Shown piece after piece: positions 23,923 through 35,770 of a stretch of DNA of 64,000 bases. The notes beneath the pieces are model-generated. The model had not been told where the DNA came from. It was given only the letters and a program-made list of their open reading frames with translations, and ran no database searches. The stretch spans positions 1 through 64,000 of the forward strand of contig BDDD01003364.1 in assembly GCA_001972305.1 (NCBI GenBank), in the 5' to 3' direction. Position numbers and translations under genes: made by a program. This DNA comes from Cephalotus follicularis. Its lineage: Eukaryota > Streptophyta > Magnoliopsida > Oxalidales > Cephalotaceae. Position 1 is the stretch's first letter, and every line of letters starts with the position of its first letter.

Positions 23923-25030
23923 ATGGTCGGGTAGAGGAAGAGAGGTCTCCCTACCACATGTGGATCAAAAACTGCCTCCTGTTGAGCCTGGTGTGCAGGT
24001 GAACCCTGGGATCGATGGGCCAGAGGCTGGACCAGCTGTGGTTGCTAAGGTCCCAACGGCATAGTCAGCAGCGCATGTACCTCCTCTGGTTTGAATGGGT
24101 AATCAAGCGGAATAGATGCTATTTGCTATGATGATAGCTCAAGCGTTGAATGGTTCTCGACCTCAAGCTTTTCCAGTTGAGCGTTTGCAGCGTTTAGGCA
24201 CTACAACCTTTGAAGGAACGGATGATCCAGCGGATGCTGAGGCATGGTTGAATCATCTTGAACAGATCTTTGGACATATGGGAGTTTTTGATGACTCACG
24301 TGTTGGGCTTGCATCCTTCTTGTTAAGGAGGAATGCTCTTCGTTGGTGGGAAGCTCTCCAACCTAGGAATGTCGGCGTTACATCGATATCCTGGGATGTG
24401 TTCCGATGAGAGTTTCGTTAGTATTTCTTTCCTGGTACGTATGTGAAGGAGAAGAGGAGAGAGTTCCTACAGTTGCGTCAGGGGAGCATGTCTGTGACGC
24501 AGTATGAGTACCGCTTTATGGAGTTCTCTCACTTTGCTCCGGCGTTGGTTGCTGACCAAGAGGAGAGGTGTGAAAAGTTTTTGGATGGGTTGAGACCTGA
24601 AGTGAGGCATACAGTGGCAGCAACAAACTGGACCATCTTTGGCGATTTGGTGGAATCTGCCAAGAGGTTGAGCAGAGCATTACGGAGCAAAGGAGTCGAC
24701 AGGACAGAGGTCAGAAAAGAGATGGACAATAGGTTGTCTAGGGGGAGAATTCCTCCCAAGGACAAGGGAAGCGAAAGAAGCGTTTCTCGTCCAGACCAGC
24801 TAATGGTGGGAACCATGGACAAATCAGGTCTAACGGGCAGAGAACCTTTTCTCCACAGTCGACGTATGCTCCTACGGCCAGTGGTAAGCAGCAGAGCACG
24901 CATTAGAGATCATCAGCTTCTCAACAACCTCCAAGATGCCAGAGGTGAACCAAGTTTCACTTTGGCAATTGTAGAGCAGAGAACAAAACATGTTTCTAGT
25001 GTGGCCAGGTCGGACATATCAAGTTGAATT
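23923..25030 (+). pseudogene. Gag of chromovirus B
   Basis: Gag is the capsid-nucleocapsid protein that packages the element RNA. The start is ATG 23923 in a Gly/Arg-rich context. The central retrotransposon gag domain is well kept: 24215-24405 has FEGTDDPADAEAWL and RRNALRWW. It continues from 24440 with an FLQLRQGSMSV-type block and ends in a nucleocapsid knuckle near 24987-25026 of form C-x2-C-x4-H-x4-C, with a TAG inside it. There is a frameshift near 23985 and stops at 24053, 24407, 24419 and elsewhere. Most stops can be explained by single C-to-T changes. Confidence 0.85.
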
Positions 25031-26753
25031 GTCCATAAGCTCAACAGACCCTGATGACACCTGGGCTGGTTGCTTCGAGTAGGCAATCCCCAGTAACCAG
25101 AGGCGGATCAATGGTTTCACAAGTAGGAAATCCAAGGCAAGTGGTAGCCGTCAGCAAGGCAGACCTGCAGCGACTGCAAGAGTGTATGCTCTGAACAGAG
25201 AGGATGCTCTCGGATCCACAGATGTGGCAATAGGTAAGGCTCATATCTTCGGCAGAGATGCCACGCTTCTGTTTGACACATGAGCCTCTTTATCTTTTGT
25301 TGCCCATGCCTTTTGCATTCATTCTTGTGGTGAGTTGAGTTCATTGGAGGAGAAGATCATGGTATCTGTTCCTACTGGCTAGAGCTACCAAGTAGAGCGA
25401 GTATACAAGGGTTGTGAGGTGGTAATTAAGGGGTGGAGTTTTCCGGCCGACCTTATCCCCTTCCATATCAAGGATTTTGACGCCATCATGGGCATGGATT
25501 GGCTGGTGAAGCACCGATCAGTAGTCGATTGCTCACGGAAGGTCATTTCCTTTTTTTTTCCTGACGAACCAGAGATGGAGTTAGTCTGCGAGCAGCGCTC
25601 AACGGCCTTAAAGATGATCTCGGCTATGGTCGCCCGAAAGATTTTGGGGAAAGGTGGACAAGGATTTTTGGCCCATATGGTGGACACTCGGATGTCTAGG
25701 CCAGAGCTGAGGGACATACCAGTGGTTTGTGAGTTCCCTAATGTCTTTCCCGAGGAGTTACCAGGTCCTCCTCCTGACAAAGAGATAGACTTTGTGATAG
25801 AGTTGTTCCCTGGTACAGCTCCTATATCCCTTGCTCCTTACTGTATGGTGCCGGTAGAGCATAAGGAGTTGAAGGTGAAGTTGCAAGATTTGCTGGATAA
25901 AGCATTTATCTGACCTAGTAGTTCTCCATGGGGTGCTCCAGTCTTATTTGTGAAAAAGAAAGATGGAACGATGCGTCTATGTATCGACTATAGGCAGCTC
26001 AACAAGGTCACTGTGCGTAACAAGTATCCATTGCGAAGGATTGATGACTTGTTTGACCAGTTGCATGGTGCCTGTGTGTTTTCTAAAATAGACCTTCGAT
26101 CGGGATATCACCAGTTGATGGTGAGGGAAGAGGACATTCCAAAGACAGCTTTAAGATCTCGATACGGTCTCCATGAGTTCTCGGTCATGCCGTTTGGGCT
26201 GACCAATTCACCGGCCGCTTTCATGGATTCGATGAATCGAGTTTTTCAACCTTTTCTTGACGCTTTTGTGGTGGTGTTCATAGACGATGTGATGGTTTAT
26301 TCTCGGAGTTTGTCCAAGCATGATGAGCATCTGAGGATTGTTTTATAGACCTTTAGGAACCATGAGTTGTATACTAAGCTCAGTAAATATGAGTTTTGCT
26401 TGGACAAGGCTGTGTTCTTTGGCCATGTGATCTCGGGCCAAGGTGTTGAGGTTGACCCGAGGAAGATCAAAGCAGTGTTAGCTTGGGAGCGACCCAAGAG
26501 CATATCCGAGGTGCGCAGTTTTCTCGGTCTTGCTGGCTATTACCGGAGGTTTGTTGAGGGATTCAAGGTAATAGGGGCACCTCTATCAAGATTGACGAGG
26601 AAGGATGCGAAGTTCGCTTGGTCAGAGGATTGTGAGAAGCGCTTCCAAGTGTTGAAGGATAAGTTAACGTCAGCTCCAGTGTTGACCCTTCCTTCTCTGA
26701 ATGTTGGTTTTGTGGTGTACAGTGATGCTTCTCATCAAGGCCTTGGTTGTGTG

Positions 26754-28134
26754 TGATGGAAACGGATATACCGAGTCCGGTGCCAAAATGGACAAAGGGT
26801 GTAAGGGTGTAGAATAAAACTTTAAATATACAATCACGCACCGGAAGAACACCCAATAAAACATAAACCATTCCATTATGGCACGTCCACAGACCACATG
26901 GATCACCACAACATCAACAGAATTGAATTAGTGTCACCATTGCAAACAATGGTGACACACAAGCATGGCATAAGGAAGAAGGACCAAGAATTTATACCAG
27001 TGGGTGTTGGCTCCTTCGTTCTTTAACGCTACAAGCTTGAGTAGAATCCCTTTGATCTTCTCCAAGCCTCAGGAACACCAAGTAATCCAACCAGCAAAAT
27101 CAAAGTGCTTGAACTCACACACTCTCTCACTTAGCTTAGAGAAGGAATATTGATTATGACCAATGAAGTCAATAATCAATCCACCATAGAAAAACCTTTA
27201 ATTGGTGTTTATCAGATGAAGGAACACAAACTTGCAGAGAAGAATTCGAGATCAATTGCCCAGCAAAAAATGTCTAAAACCAATTTCTTCCATTTTCTGC
27301 AGAAATGCTTATAACTAGCCTACAATTCTCTCTCCCAATCTCCCATTCATTTAGGATCATGGCCTTCACTCCCTGGGAGTCCGAAGCCATGATTCCCACG
27401 TTTCTAAAACGTGGAAAATCGAGAGAAACCGGCTAAGGATGTGAGAGAAGTAGTGCCCACGATTTGAGGTCGTGCATAGGTTGCACGTTCTGCTCAAAGA
27501 CGTCGACGCCTTCCGAAAGTCGTCGACGCCTATGCAACGTGGCACTAAAGCACATCGATAATTTCTAAAAGACATCGACGTCTTTCTCAGATAAAAGCAT
27601 CGACGTCTTTCTAAAAGACATCGACGCCTTTTGGCCAGTCAAGCATACATCGAGAGGTGTTCAAAAATTATCGAAGTGCCCCTAGGGTTCGGTTTAGCCA
27701 TTCTAAATGATCCCAGACCATTTAAATGCTCTCAGAATAATATTTAATATTATCCAGATGGAAAAATTTAATCTAATTAATTTTTTCATAATTTATTACA
27801 CACCTCATTAACCCTAGATTTTCTAAGTCGTCGGTTCACGTGTACTATAATCCCTTGTCATGCTTGGCCCTGATTGAGGTCTAGGGTAAGGATATGTGTC
27901 AACCCTAGATAGTACCTCAATGGATAAAATATCTGATCATTACTAGGAACTTTGGTAAACTCTCCGGAAATCTAATTTCCCCCATACTAGCTTAGATATG
28001 CTTATATTCACTCACGCGTTATTCCCTAACAGTGTGGACTCGCTTCCACTAGCCGGGATAATACCAGACTAATATGAAACCTGAATACTTTAGGAACCGG
28101 TTCCAACTCCATCTGACTGGGTAAGGTGGAGATC
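26754..28134 (-). repeat. Partial 3' LTR of the nested copia element
   Basis: It begins tgatggaaacgg, parallel to tgttggaa in the other copia LTRs. Around 27840-27900 it resembles the large copia LTR near 14500 (both have 'catgcttgg' or 'catacttggctc' followed by a 'ctaggg/taaggt' stretch). The right boundary is approximate. Confidence 0.6.
27496..27640 (-). repeat. TCGACG word cluster in a copia LTR
   Basis: Within 145 bases are six or seven copies: acgtcgacgcctt, gtcgtcgacgcct, cacatcgataat, gacatcgacgtcttt, gcatcgacgtcttt and gacatcgacgcctttt. The spacing is 20-35 bases. This is the same kind of word as in gypsy LTRs C, E and F. Confidence 0.7.
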
Positions 28135-28704
28135 AAAGCATAACCTTGCCAAAATTTATGATATGTGATATGAATATGGCTCAGTATGTTTTACGAATTA
28201 TGATTTCGATGTTTCGTAATTGTTTCGAAAAATATGCAATTGTCATTTGAATATGATTAAACTGTTTTATCTGTTAAAGATTTCTGTTACGTTATTATTG
28301 GATTATTAATGTTTTTAAATTTCCGTTTACTGTTTTAATTCCCTTATCCGTACTGAGGTTTGCTCAGCCGCGTTTTTGTTTCCATGCGGCAGGTTTTCAG
28401 GAGCAGCGGGGGAAAGTGTGATTGAGTGATGACCACCCTTTATGTTGGATCCTTAGGAGAGTGATCCTTATGTTATGCTTAGTGGTCTGATACATGGATT
28501 TTTATGTTTTATGTTTTAAATTGGAACTGATTTATGTTTTGAATTTTCCGCAACTACTTAATATGTTGAATGTTAAGTTTTATTGTTTTGATAAGACTGC
28601 CACGTTTTCGGCTGTTATTTGGCTAATAAAGCAAAATTATGATTTGTTAAGTTATGTTATGTATGATAAGACCCTGTGACGACTCCCGCCGTCCGGGGGT
28701 GTTA
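28135..28704 (+). repeat. 3' part of a gypsy-type LTR inside the nested copia
   Basis: It ends ccgtccgggggtgttac, like the ends of gypsy LTRs in this window, and lies between the truncated copia LTR and copia RNase H. There is no 5' LTR start and no clear duplication, so it is a fragment. The left edge is approximate. Confidence 0.5.
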
Positions 28705-28705
28705 C

Positions 28706-30839
28706 GGATCAAATGGTAGCGCCGCTCGATGTGTTTGGATCGCTGGTGAGACCGCAGTTCCTCGGCTTGTGCTACAGCCCCATTATTATCACAGTATACC
28801 ACAACTGGACTAATAATGGATGGAACAACTCCTAGTTCAGTAATGAACTTGCGCATCCAAACACCCTCCTTGGCGGCGTCTGAGGCTGCTATGTACTCGG
28901 CTTCTGTGGTAGAATCTGCAATAGTCCCTTGCTTAGAACTGCGCCAGCTCACAGCTCCACCATTAAGTACGAACACGTACCCAGAGACAGACTTGTGATC
29001 ATCCGGATCACTGTCAAAACTGGAGTCTGTAAAGCCCTCCAATTTCAGATCATTCTCTTTTCCATATATCAAGAACATATCATGAGTCCACCTAAGGTAC
29101 TTCAGGATTCCCTTGACCACTTCCTAGTGCTTCTCACCGAGATCAGACTGAAAACGACTTGCCATACCCAGGGCAAGTGCGATATCAGGCCTAGTACATA
29201 ACATGGCATACATGATCGACACTACTGCCGAAGCATAAGGTATCCGACTAATGCGTGCTCTCTCTTCAGATGTCTGAGGAGACATCTTTCAAGAAAGATG
29301 AATTCCTTCGCCTATTGGCAATAGGCCTCTCTTGGAATTCTCCATGCTAAACCTTTTCAGCACCTTGCTGATGTACTGGCTTTGGGAAAGCCCAAGCAAC
29401 CTATTGGATCTATCCCTGAAGATCCTTATACCCAGTATATAGGTGGCTTCTCCCAAATCTTTCATGGAAAATCCCTTAGTTAGCCATATCTTTGCAGACT
29501 GCAACATCCCTACATCATTCCCAATGAGCAGGATGTCATCTACATATAGCACTAAGAAAGTAATATTAGGACCCTCTTGCTTTCGATAAACACATGGCTC
29601 ATCTACATTTTTAATGAAGTCAAAAGCTTTGACTGCTTCATCAAAACGTAGATTCCAGCTATGAGATGCTTGCTTTAGTCCATAGGTGGACCGTTCGAGC
29701 TTGCACACCATGTGCGGGTGCTCGGAAGATGTAAACCCCTCGGGTTGGGACATATATATGTCTTCTTCAAGACGCCCATTTAAGAATGCCGTCTTGACAT
29801 CCATTTTCCATATCGCATAATCATAATGAGAGGCAATAGCAAGCAAAATCCTAATGGATTTAAGCATGGCGACAGGTGAGAAAGTCTTAGTATAGTCGAC
29901 TCCATGTCGTTGCCTATACCCTTTCGCCACTAATCAAGCTTTATAAGTCTCGATCTTTCCATCTGCATTCATCTTCTTCTTGAAGATCCATTTGCAGCCA
30001 ATAGGCACTATGCCTTCGGCTGCTTCAACAAAATTCCACACTTGGTTGGAGTACATGGAATCCATCTCGGATTTCATGGCTCCTAGCCATGCTTCAGATT
30101 CAGTGCCTTGCACTGCCTCTAAGTGGCTGGCAGGCTCGTCATCTTCAATGAAGTTTATCTCATCAGTACCATCAATGAGGAAACCATACCTCTCAGGTGC
30201 TAATGGGATTCTGCCTGATCTCCTCAAAGGAGCTTTGCCTAACTGAGAACCATTCTCAGCCTGAGATCCTATCTCAGATGTGTCTGTTGAAGGTCTAACC
30301 TCCAACTCCTCCATCTCCTGTGCGGTTTCTACCTGTGGCAACTCCTTGAGTTCCACCTTGCCCCCACTGTTTCCTTCAAGAAGGTATTCCTTCTCTAGAA
30401 ACACAGCATTTCGCGAAACAAATATCTTTTGTTCGCTAGGGTGGTAGAAATAGTATCCTTTAGAATACCCCACAAACCTGCAACGGTCCGACCGCACTTC
30501 CAGCTTATCTGCGTCAAGCCTCTTGACATAAGCAGGACAGCCCCAAACCTTCAAATGGTTTAGGCTGGGTTTCCTCCCTGACCATACCTGGTATGGAGTA
30601 GAAGGCACATATTTTGAAGGAATCTGATTCAAGATATAAGCAGCTGTATCTAGGGCATAACCCCAAAGAGAGGTAGGAAGGTCAGTAAAAGACATCATCG
30701 ATCAAACCATGTCTAACAAAGTCCGATTCCTCCTTTCGGACACACCATTATGTTGTGGTGTTCCAGGAGGAGTCCACTAAGATAGAATTCCGTTATCTAT
30801 AAGATAACCTAGGAATTCAGCTGACATGCCAGGCATCCA
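28706..30839 (-). pseudogene. Pol of the nested copia element (IN C-terminus, RT, RNase H)
   Basis: Read from 30839 down. The integrase end holds the catalytic Glu block (GVSERRN near 30740) and a long C-terminal region (30698-29934). Reverse transcriptase follows (29930-29289) with WKMDVKTAFLNG near 29810 and an intact YVDD at about 29540. RNase H (29120-28706) has SWRSSKQ, TEAEYIA and a VVYCDNNGA block. The frame is nearly continuous, with a TGA for Arg between integrase and reverse transcriptase, frameshifts between reverse transcriptase and RNase H, and TAA replacing Gln in 'DTPG' context near 30778. This is the best preserved copia pol in the window. It ends abruptly in RNase H, where the LTR fragment is attached. 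Confidence 0.87.
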
Positions 30840-30844
30840 ACCTT

Positions 30845-31031
30845 ATGTCAGGGAATCACTAGTATAAGTAGGTAATAATTAAACTACTTCAATTATGTGA
30901 TAAAATACAAGTGATATAGCCATAACAAATTTAGCACACATCATATATATATAAGAATAAGATTGTTCCATACATGGTAAGATATAATATGACAACCCAT
31001 CTAATGGCTTGTCGGGTCACTATATCTAACA
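30845..31031 (-). repeat. 5' LTR stub of the nested copia element
   Basis: Read on the - strand it begins TGTTAGATATAGTGACC, a copia-type LTR start, directly inside the gtgtg duplication. Only about 190 bases remain before the sequence jumps into integrase, so the primer site and gag were deleted. Confidence 0.6.
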
Positions 31032-32934
31032 GTGTGTTTATGCAAGAAGGGAAGGTTATTACCTATGCGTCCCAACAGTTGAAGATTCATGAACTCAATC
31101 ACCTTACCCATGATTTGGAGCTAGCTGCGGTGGTGTTTGCTTTGAAGATATGCCATCCTTATCATATGGCACGGTTTACCAGATCTTTACCGACCACTAG
31201 AACTTAAGGTATTTGTCTTCCCAACCGCATTTGAACATGAGGTAGAGGAGATGGATCGAGATCATCAATGATTATGATTGTACCATCGAGTATCTTCCGG
31301 GTAAGGGCAACGTGGTAGCTGATGCGCTGAGCAAGAAGTCTTTCATCCCTTAGTTCACGTTAAGGTTGTTTACTTACCGATGTTGGAACAGTTAAGATCT
31401 TTGGGGGCAGAGTTGTCAGCCGAGGATAGTGGAGCAATATTTTCTTCTCTGCGGGTGAGGTCTGTTTGGGTAGAGCAGATCCGAGGAGAACAAGAGAGGG
31501 ACTGGAGGTTGGCTAAGTTTATCAAGCAAGTCAGAGAAGGCTCTCGGACTGACTTCAACATCAGAGATGATGGTGCTCTGATGTTTGGGTTGAGGATATG
31601 TGTACCGCATGTTGCTATGATTAAACAAGATATTTTGGAAGAAGCACATCGTTCTCCTTGGTCGATGCATCATGGAAGTACCAAGATGTATCATGACCTA
31701 AGACAATATTTTTGGTGTCGTGGCATGAAGCGTGAGATTGCCAGGTTCGTGGCAAAATGCTTAACGTGCCAATAGGTGAAAGCTGAGCGACAGAAGCCTT
31801 CAGGTCTTCTCCAACCACTTCCTATTCCAGAGTAGAAATGGGATAACATATCAATGGAGTTTGTCACGAGTTTTCCTCTGACGAGGAGGAATCACGATGC
31901 TATATGGGTGATAGTGGATCGTCTAACCAAGTCAGCTCACTTTTTGCCGATCAAAAAGGACTTCGGTTTGGAAAAGTTAGCTCGGATGTATGTGGATAGC
32001 GTGATCACGTTGCATGGGATTCCCAGTACCATTGTTTCAGAAAGAGATCCCAGGTTCACTTCGAGATTCTAGCGGAGCTTACAGAGAGCACGGGGTACGG
32101 AGTTGCGACTAAGTACTGCGTATCACCCTCAGACCGATGGGCAATTTGAGCGTGCTATCCAGATTCTTGAGGACATGTTCAGAGCATGTGTTATGGATTT
32201 CAAGGGTAGTTGGGATGATCACCTGACTTTGATCGAGTTCGCCTACAACAATACATATTGAGCGAGCGTTGGAATGGCTCCTTATGAAGCCTTGTATGGC
32301 AGACGTTGCAGAACCCCTTTGTGTTGGAGTGAAATGGGGGAGCAGAGGTTGTTAGGACCGGATTTAGTCCGAGATATAGCTGAGAAGGTGAAGATTATCC
32401 GAGATAGATTGCGTGCGGCTCAGAGCATGTAAAATAGTTATGTCGATAAGCGCCGTAAGGATTTGGAGTTCTCGGTAGGTGAAAAGGTGTTCATCTGTGT
32501 GTCGCCTTATACGGGAATCGTTCATTTTGTCAAGCGCAGGAAGCTTAGCCTGAGGTGCACGAGTCCCTTTGAGATTTTGAAGAGGATCGGACCAGTTGCT
32601 TATCCTCTGGTGTTACCTCCAAAGTTGGCTAGAGTTCATGATGTTTTCCATGTATATGTACTGAGGAAGTACATTGCTGATCCTTCCCATGTCTTGGATG
32701 AGCCAATCGTGTTGTCCGAAGAGGATTTGCCAGTGTTGGCCTATGAGGAAGCTCTAGTGCAAATTTTGGACCGATGAGAACAAGTCTTATGGCATAAAAC
32801 CATTCCTTTGGTAAAGGTTTTGTGGAGGAACCATGCAGCCGAGGAAGCTACGTGGGAGCTCGAGGACCATATGAAGGAACGCTACCCAGACCTTTTCCTC
32901 GGATCAGAGCTCAAATTTTGAGGACAAAATTCCC

Positions 32935-32948
32935 TTAGGGGGAGAGGA
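32935..32948 (+). other. Polypurine tract of chromovirus B
   Basis: tagggggagagga directly precedes the 3' LTR start at 32949. Confidence 0.75.
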
Positions 32949-35765
32949 TGTAACGACCCGTGTTAATTTTTCTTTTTCCTTGGGTTGGTTCGGTTTAGGA
33001 TTGTGTTGGATAAGGCCCAATGTGGTAACTTAAGAGATATTTGTCGGTATGTGGTCTTGGGACATGTGAAGTGTGTTGAGGAAGTTTTGCAGTTGACACT
33101 TTCGGCTGTGGCAGGTAATGTTGCTCATTTTCTGTTAGTTCACGTTGAAGAAAGTGTTTTGCCTGTGAGTTTTCTTCCTTTCTTCTTCTTTTTTCCTGAA
33201 GTGTTGTTCGTTGTCGGAGGTTTGGACGTTCTCGTCACCTACGTGTTAGCAAGGTGAGTGTTCTCCTCGACATGTTAGTGGTACGACGTTTCAATGGTAG
33301 AGTAACGGTATGTGAGGCCGAGGAATGATATTGTTGTGGTTCTTAGGCGTGTGAGTGTTCATGCATGTTCCTCGGAGATATGTTGATGGTTGTAGCTAAG
33401 TTGTTGTGTGTTTGTCTTGTATAAGAAGATCCAGGCGCGGAGTTTGCACAACAAGGAAGATAATCAGAAGTTTTACAGTACTGTGAGTGGGATCTTTCCT
33501 TTCTATCAATTGATACTGAGAGTCTTGATATTTAATATGCCTTTTTCCATGATATTATTTTCGACCAAGATCCTTTCCCCTGTTGTCTTCTTGATTATTG
33601 CATGTTGATACTATTTTTCGAGCATAGATGCTCTGTAGCTAAGTTGATGTGTTTTTCCCATGTTGTCATAGTATTTCATGCTTCCTAATATCATGTGTTA
33701 TTCTCGGATACTGGTTACTTGTATGCTCGGATATGTATGAGACTCATTATGGCTGATGGAGGAGCGGGCGTTCAATCCAAATTCCATTCAGCAGTCTCAT
33801 TGTCTATGATGGGCTATTGGGTGTGACTATGCCCGGGTTCCATACCTGGATCTGCTCATTTCATTGGTCTATGGGGAAATGTTGTGTGGGAGCAGCTGAT
33901 GGATCCGCTGCTTCTTGGGTCTGGCCATGATTGAGTGCTCGGACTCGAGATTGCCAGCCTGAGATGGTCTGAGTGGTGATTCGCTCACCTCTGGGTCGAA
34001 GTTCTCCTCTGTCATTTCAACAAGGGTGGAGCTGAGCGGTGATTCTCGGGCCCCTTGGTTCATGTCACATTAGGTGATTTCTGACGAGAGAGGGCCCCCC
34101 TCGATTGAGGTTCATGTGATGTAGTACTTGGAATTACGTGATTTTCGACGAGGGAGGGTTTGCATAGCCCCTCGATCGAGGTTCATGTAGTTTGGTACAC
34201 CCAACGTGTGATTGCCGATGAAGGAGTGCTTGCGTAGCCCTTCCATCGATGGTCATATGGTACTCTGGAAGTGGGTATCTATATGCGTATATGAGGGATG
34301 TGTACAGTCCTGTAGCCCATGACCTTGCTGATGTGGTTCCAGCGGAGTTGTTACTTATGATTGCTGATGTGGTTCCGGCCGTCGAAATGTGTGAGTATGA
34401 TGTGTGTATGAATGTGTGGTATGTGTGCATGTGATTGATACAGTACCAGTAGTCCTCTGATCATTTGTGACCCTCGGAGTCTTGATCATTGTAGATCCTC
34501 TGATGTGTGGCTCCTCGGCATATGATGCATCACTGCTGTTGTTTCTTTCTTTCGTTGAGAATAGTCATTGAGTGTTACTCTAACGTTATTTGTCCTTGTT
34601 ATCTCATATCCTTGATCTATGCATATTCACCTTTTTAATTTTTTTATTGATCAGCGTTATATGTTGTGTCTTTGGCCCAGTTGGGGCAGGGCACGAGTTG
34701 TTCGTCTAGCACCCCGTGGTCGTGGTGTGCTTGGGAAGTTTCCTTGCTCTCACTCACTAGTCAGTTGGACTAATCTCCTCTCAGTTTTTGTGCAAAGGAA
34801 GCAGGGGTTCAGAGTTCTTGAGATCCACAAGGTGAAAGCGTGTTTTGGAAGAGGTAGACATTGGCGTAAGCACCTTAGGATGGCTCCTCGGCCATGTCCA
34901 ACCTTCATGCATTTTGGGGCATTTTTGGGGGTTTTTGTATAGATTCTTCTTGTTATATTTTTTGGGAATCCTTGAGCCCTATAAACTTGATAACCTTTGA
35001 TGTATTTTCACCTATGGCTTTTATGTGTTTCGTTTGCTTGTGGATGCTCGGCATTTTGATGTTTATGCCTTGTGATGTATATGAGATCCTTGGGACGTTT
35101 TATGATGTTGTTATGTTCCCTGTAGCTGTAACCCCGTGATGCCAGAGGACCCGACAAGTCCTCCTCGGTATAGGCTAGATCTCCTCAGTCTTTAGCAAAC
35201 CCAATCCCTAGGTGAAGGTAGGGTAGTCTTGGGAACCTTGTCCTCAGACATAAAGTGCCCTCGGACGTAAGGCGTCCTCGGGCATGGGTCACAGACGTTA
35301 AGTGATTGTTGACCTTTCCTTAGTTTTACGCGACCTCCTGACCCTCGACCAACGAAATTTCTTGAGATGTTTTGATGTCGGACCCCATGTCGACCTTTTG
35401 GGTGCTCGGGCGTTGTGTGGTCCGAGCCCCTTGGTGTTCTTTGGGCGTTTGGGGGACCTCGTGTTGTTGTGCTGCGCAAGGCGTTTGTTCTCGGATCTTA
35501 GAGTTGATCTCGGGCTTAAGGCTTAGTTATACGCTGTCGTTTCCTGTGCTCGGGCATTGTTTTGTTTTAATGCCTTAGAGTATGTGGTCGTCTGGGGAGC
35601 TTGGACAACTATCCTCTACAACGTGTTTCTACGTCTGATCTCATAGCTTAGAAGGTCAGGCTTTTGAGTTGTAGTTTTGGTGTCTGAGGTTGAGGATCTG
35701 GGTGGCGGATCCTTCCTCCTGGCATGGCCGTCTCCCAGAGTGTTGTTTGGGAACGGGGCATGTCA
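32949..35765 (+). repeat. 3' LTR of chromovirus B (2817 bp)
   Basis: It begins tgtaacgacccg and ends ggggcatgtca, followed by the duplication gttat. It retains CpG at several places where the 5' LTR has TG or CA, so the 5' copy is the more decayed at those sites. Confidence 0.92.
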
Positions 35766-35770
35766 GTTAT

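Larger units (their letters stand above)
26754..31031 (-). mobile_element. Truncated Ty1/copia element nested in chromovirus B
   Basis: A perfect 5-bp duplication gtgtg flanks it (26749-26753 and 31032-31036), and rejoining at this duplication restores the RNase H reading frame of B. From the - strand view it has a short 5' LTR stub (31031-30845), a C-terminal integrase part, reverse transcriptase, RNase H, a foreign LTR fragment (28704-28135) and a 3' LTR that stops early (28134-26754). The 5' LTR remainder, gag, protease and integrase N-terminus are gone. Confidence 0.8.
25031..32921 (+). pseudogene. Pol of chromovirus B (PR-RT-RH-IN-chromodomain), split by a copia element
   Basis: Protease keeps LLFDT followed by TGA where Gly is expected (25267-25290). 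Reverse transcriptase (25419-26756) is almost open and includes LRSGYHQL and catalytic FIDD (26280). RNase H is cut at 26753 ([11 protein letters not shown]) and resumes at 31037 ([16 protein letters not shown]). The integrase HHCC zinc region lies at 31647-31775, with catalytic core Asp residues at 31886-32050 and a YHPQTDGQ-like block near 32125. The C-terminus (32786-32921) has the VKVLWRNH...ATWE pattern of a chromodomain-like tail, placing B among chromoviruses. About ten stops and at least two frameshifts silence it. Confidence 0.87.
19218..35765 (+). mobile_element. Chromovirus B (Ty3/gypsy), complete but decayed
   Basis: It has LTRs 19218-22063 and 32949-35765, a perfect 5-bp duplication gttat (19213-19217 and 35766-35770), a primer site at 22070 and a purine tract at 32935-32948. 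The interior encodes gag, protease, reverse transcriptase, RNase H, integrase and a C-terminal chromodomain-like segment, in that order. It is inserted in the reverse transcriptase of the large copia element. Two copia insertions (22157-23911 and 26754-31031) interrupt it. Without them it is about 10.5 kb. Confidence 0.92.

Noticed and set aside
26754-28031. Solo copia LTR ending ...ccctaaca with a following gtgtg
   Set aside because: gtgtg also follows at 28032, but the sequence after it does not continue the interrupted RNase H of chromovirus B, whereas the gtgtg at 31032 does, in frame. LTR-like similarity seems to continue past 28031, so the first match is probably chance.
34619-34942. 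107-codon frame in the B 3' LTR
   Set aside because: A similar but shorter open stretch (79 codons) occurs at the equivalent place in the 5' LTR. LTRs of this class are non-coding and I see no domain.
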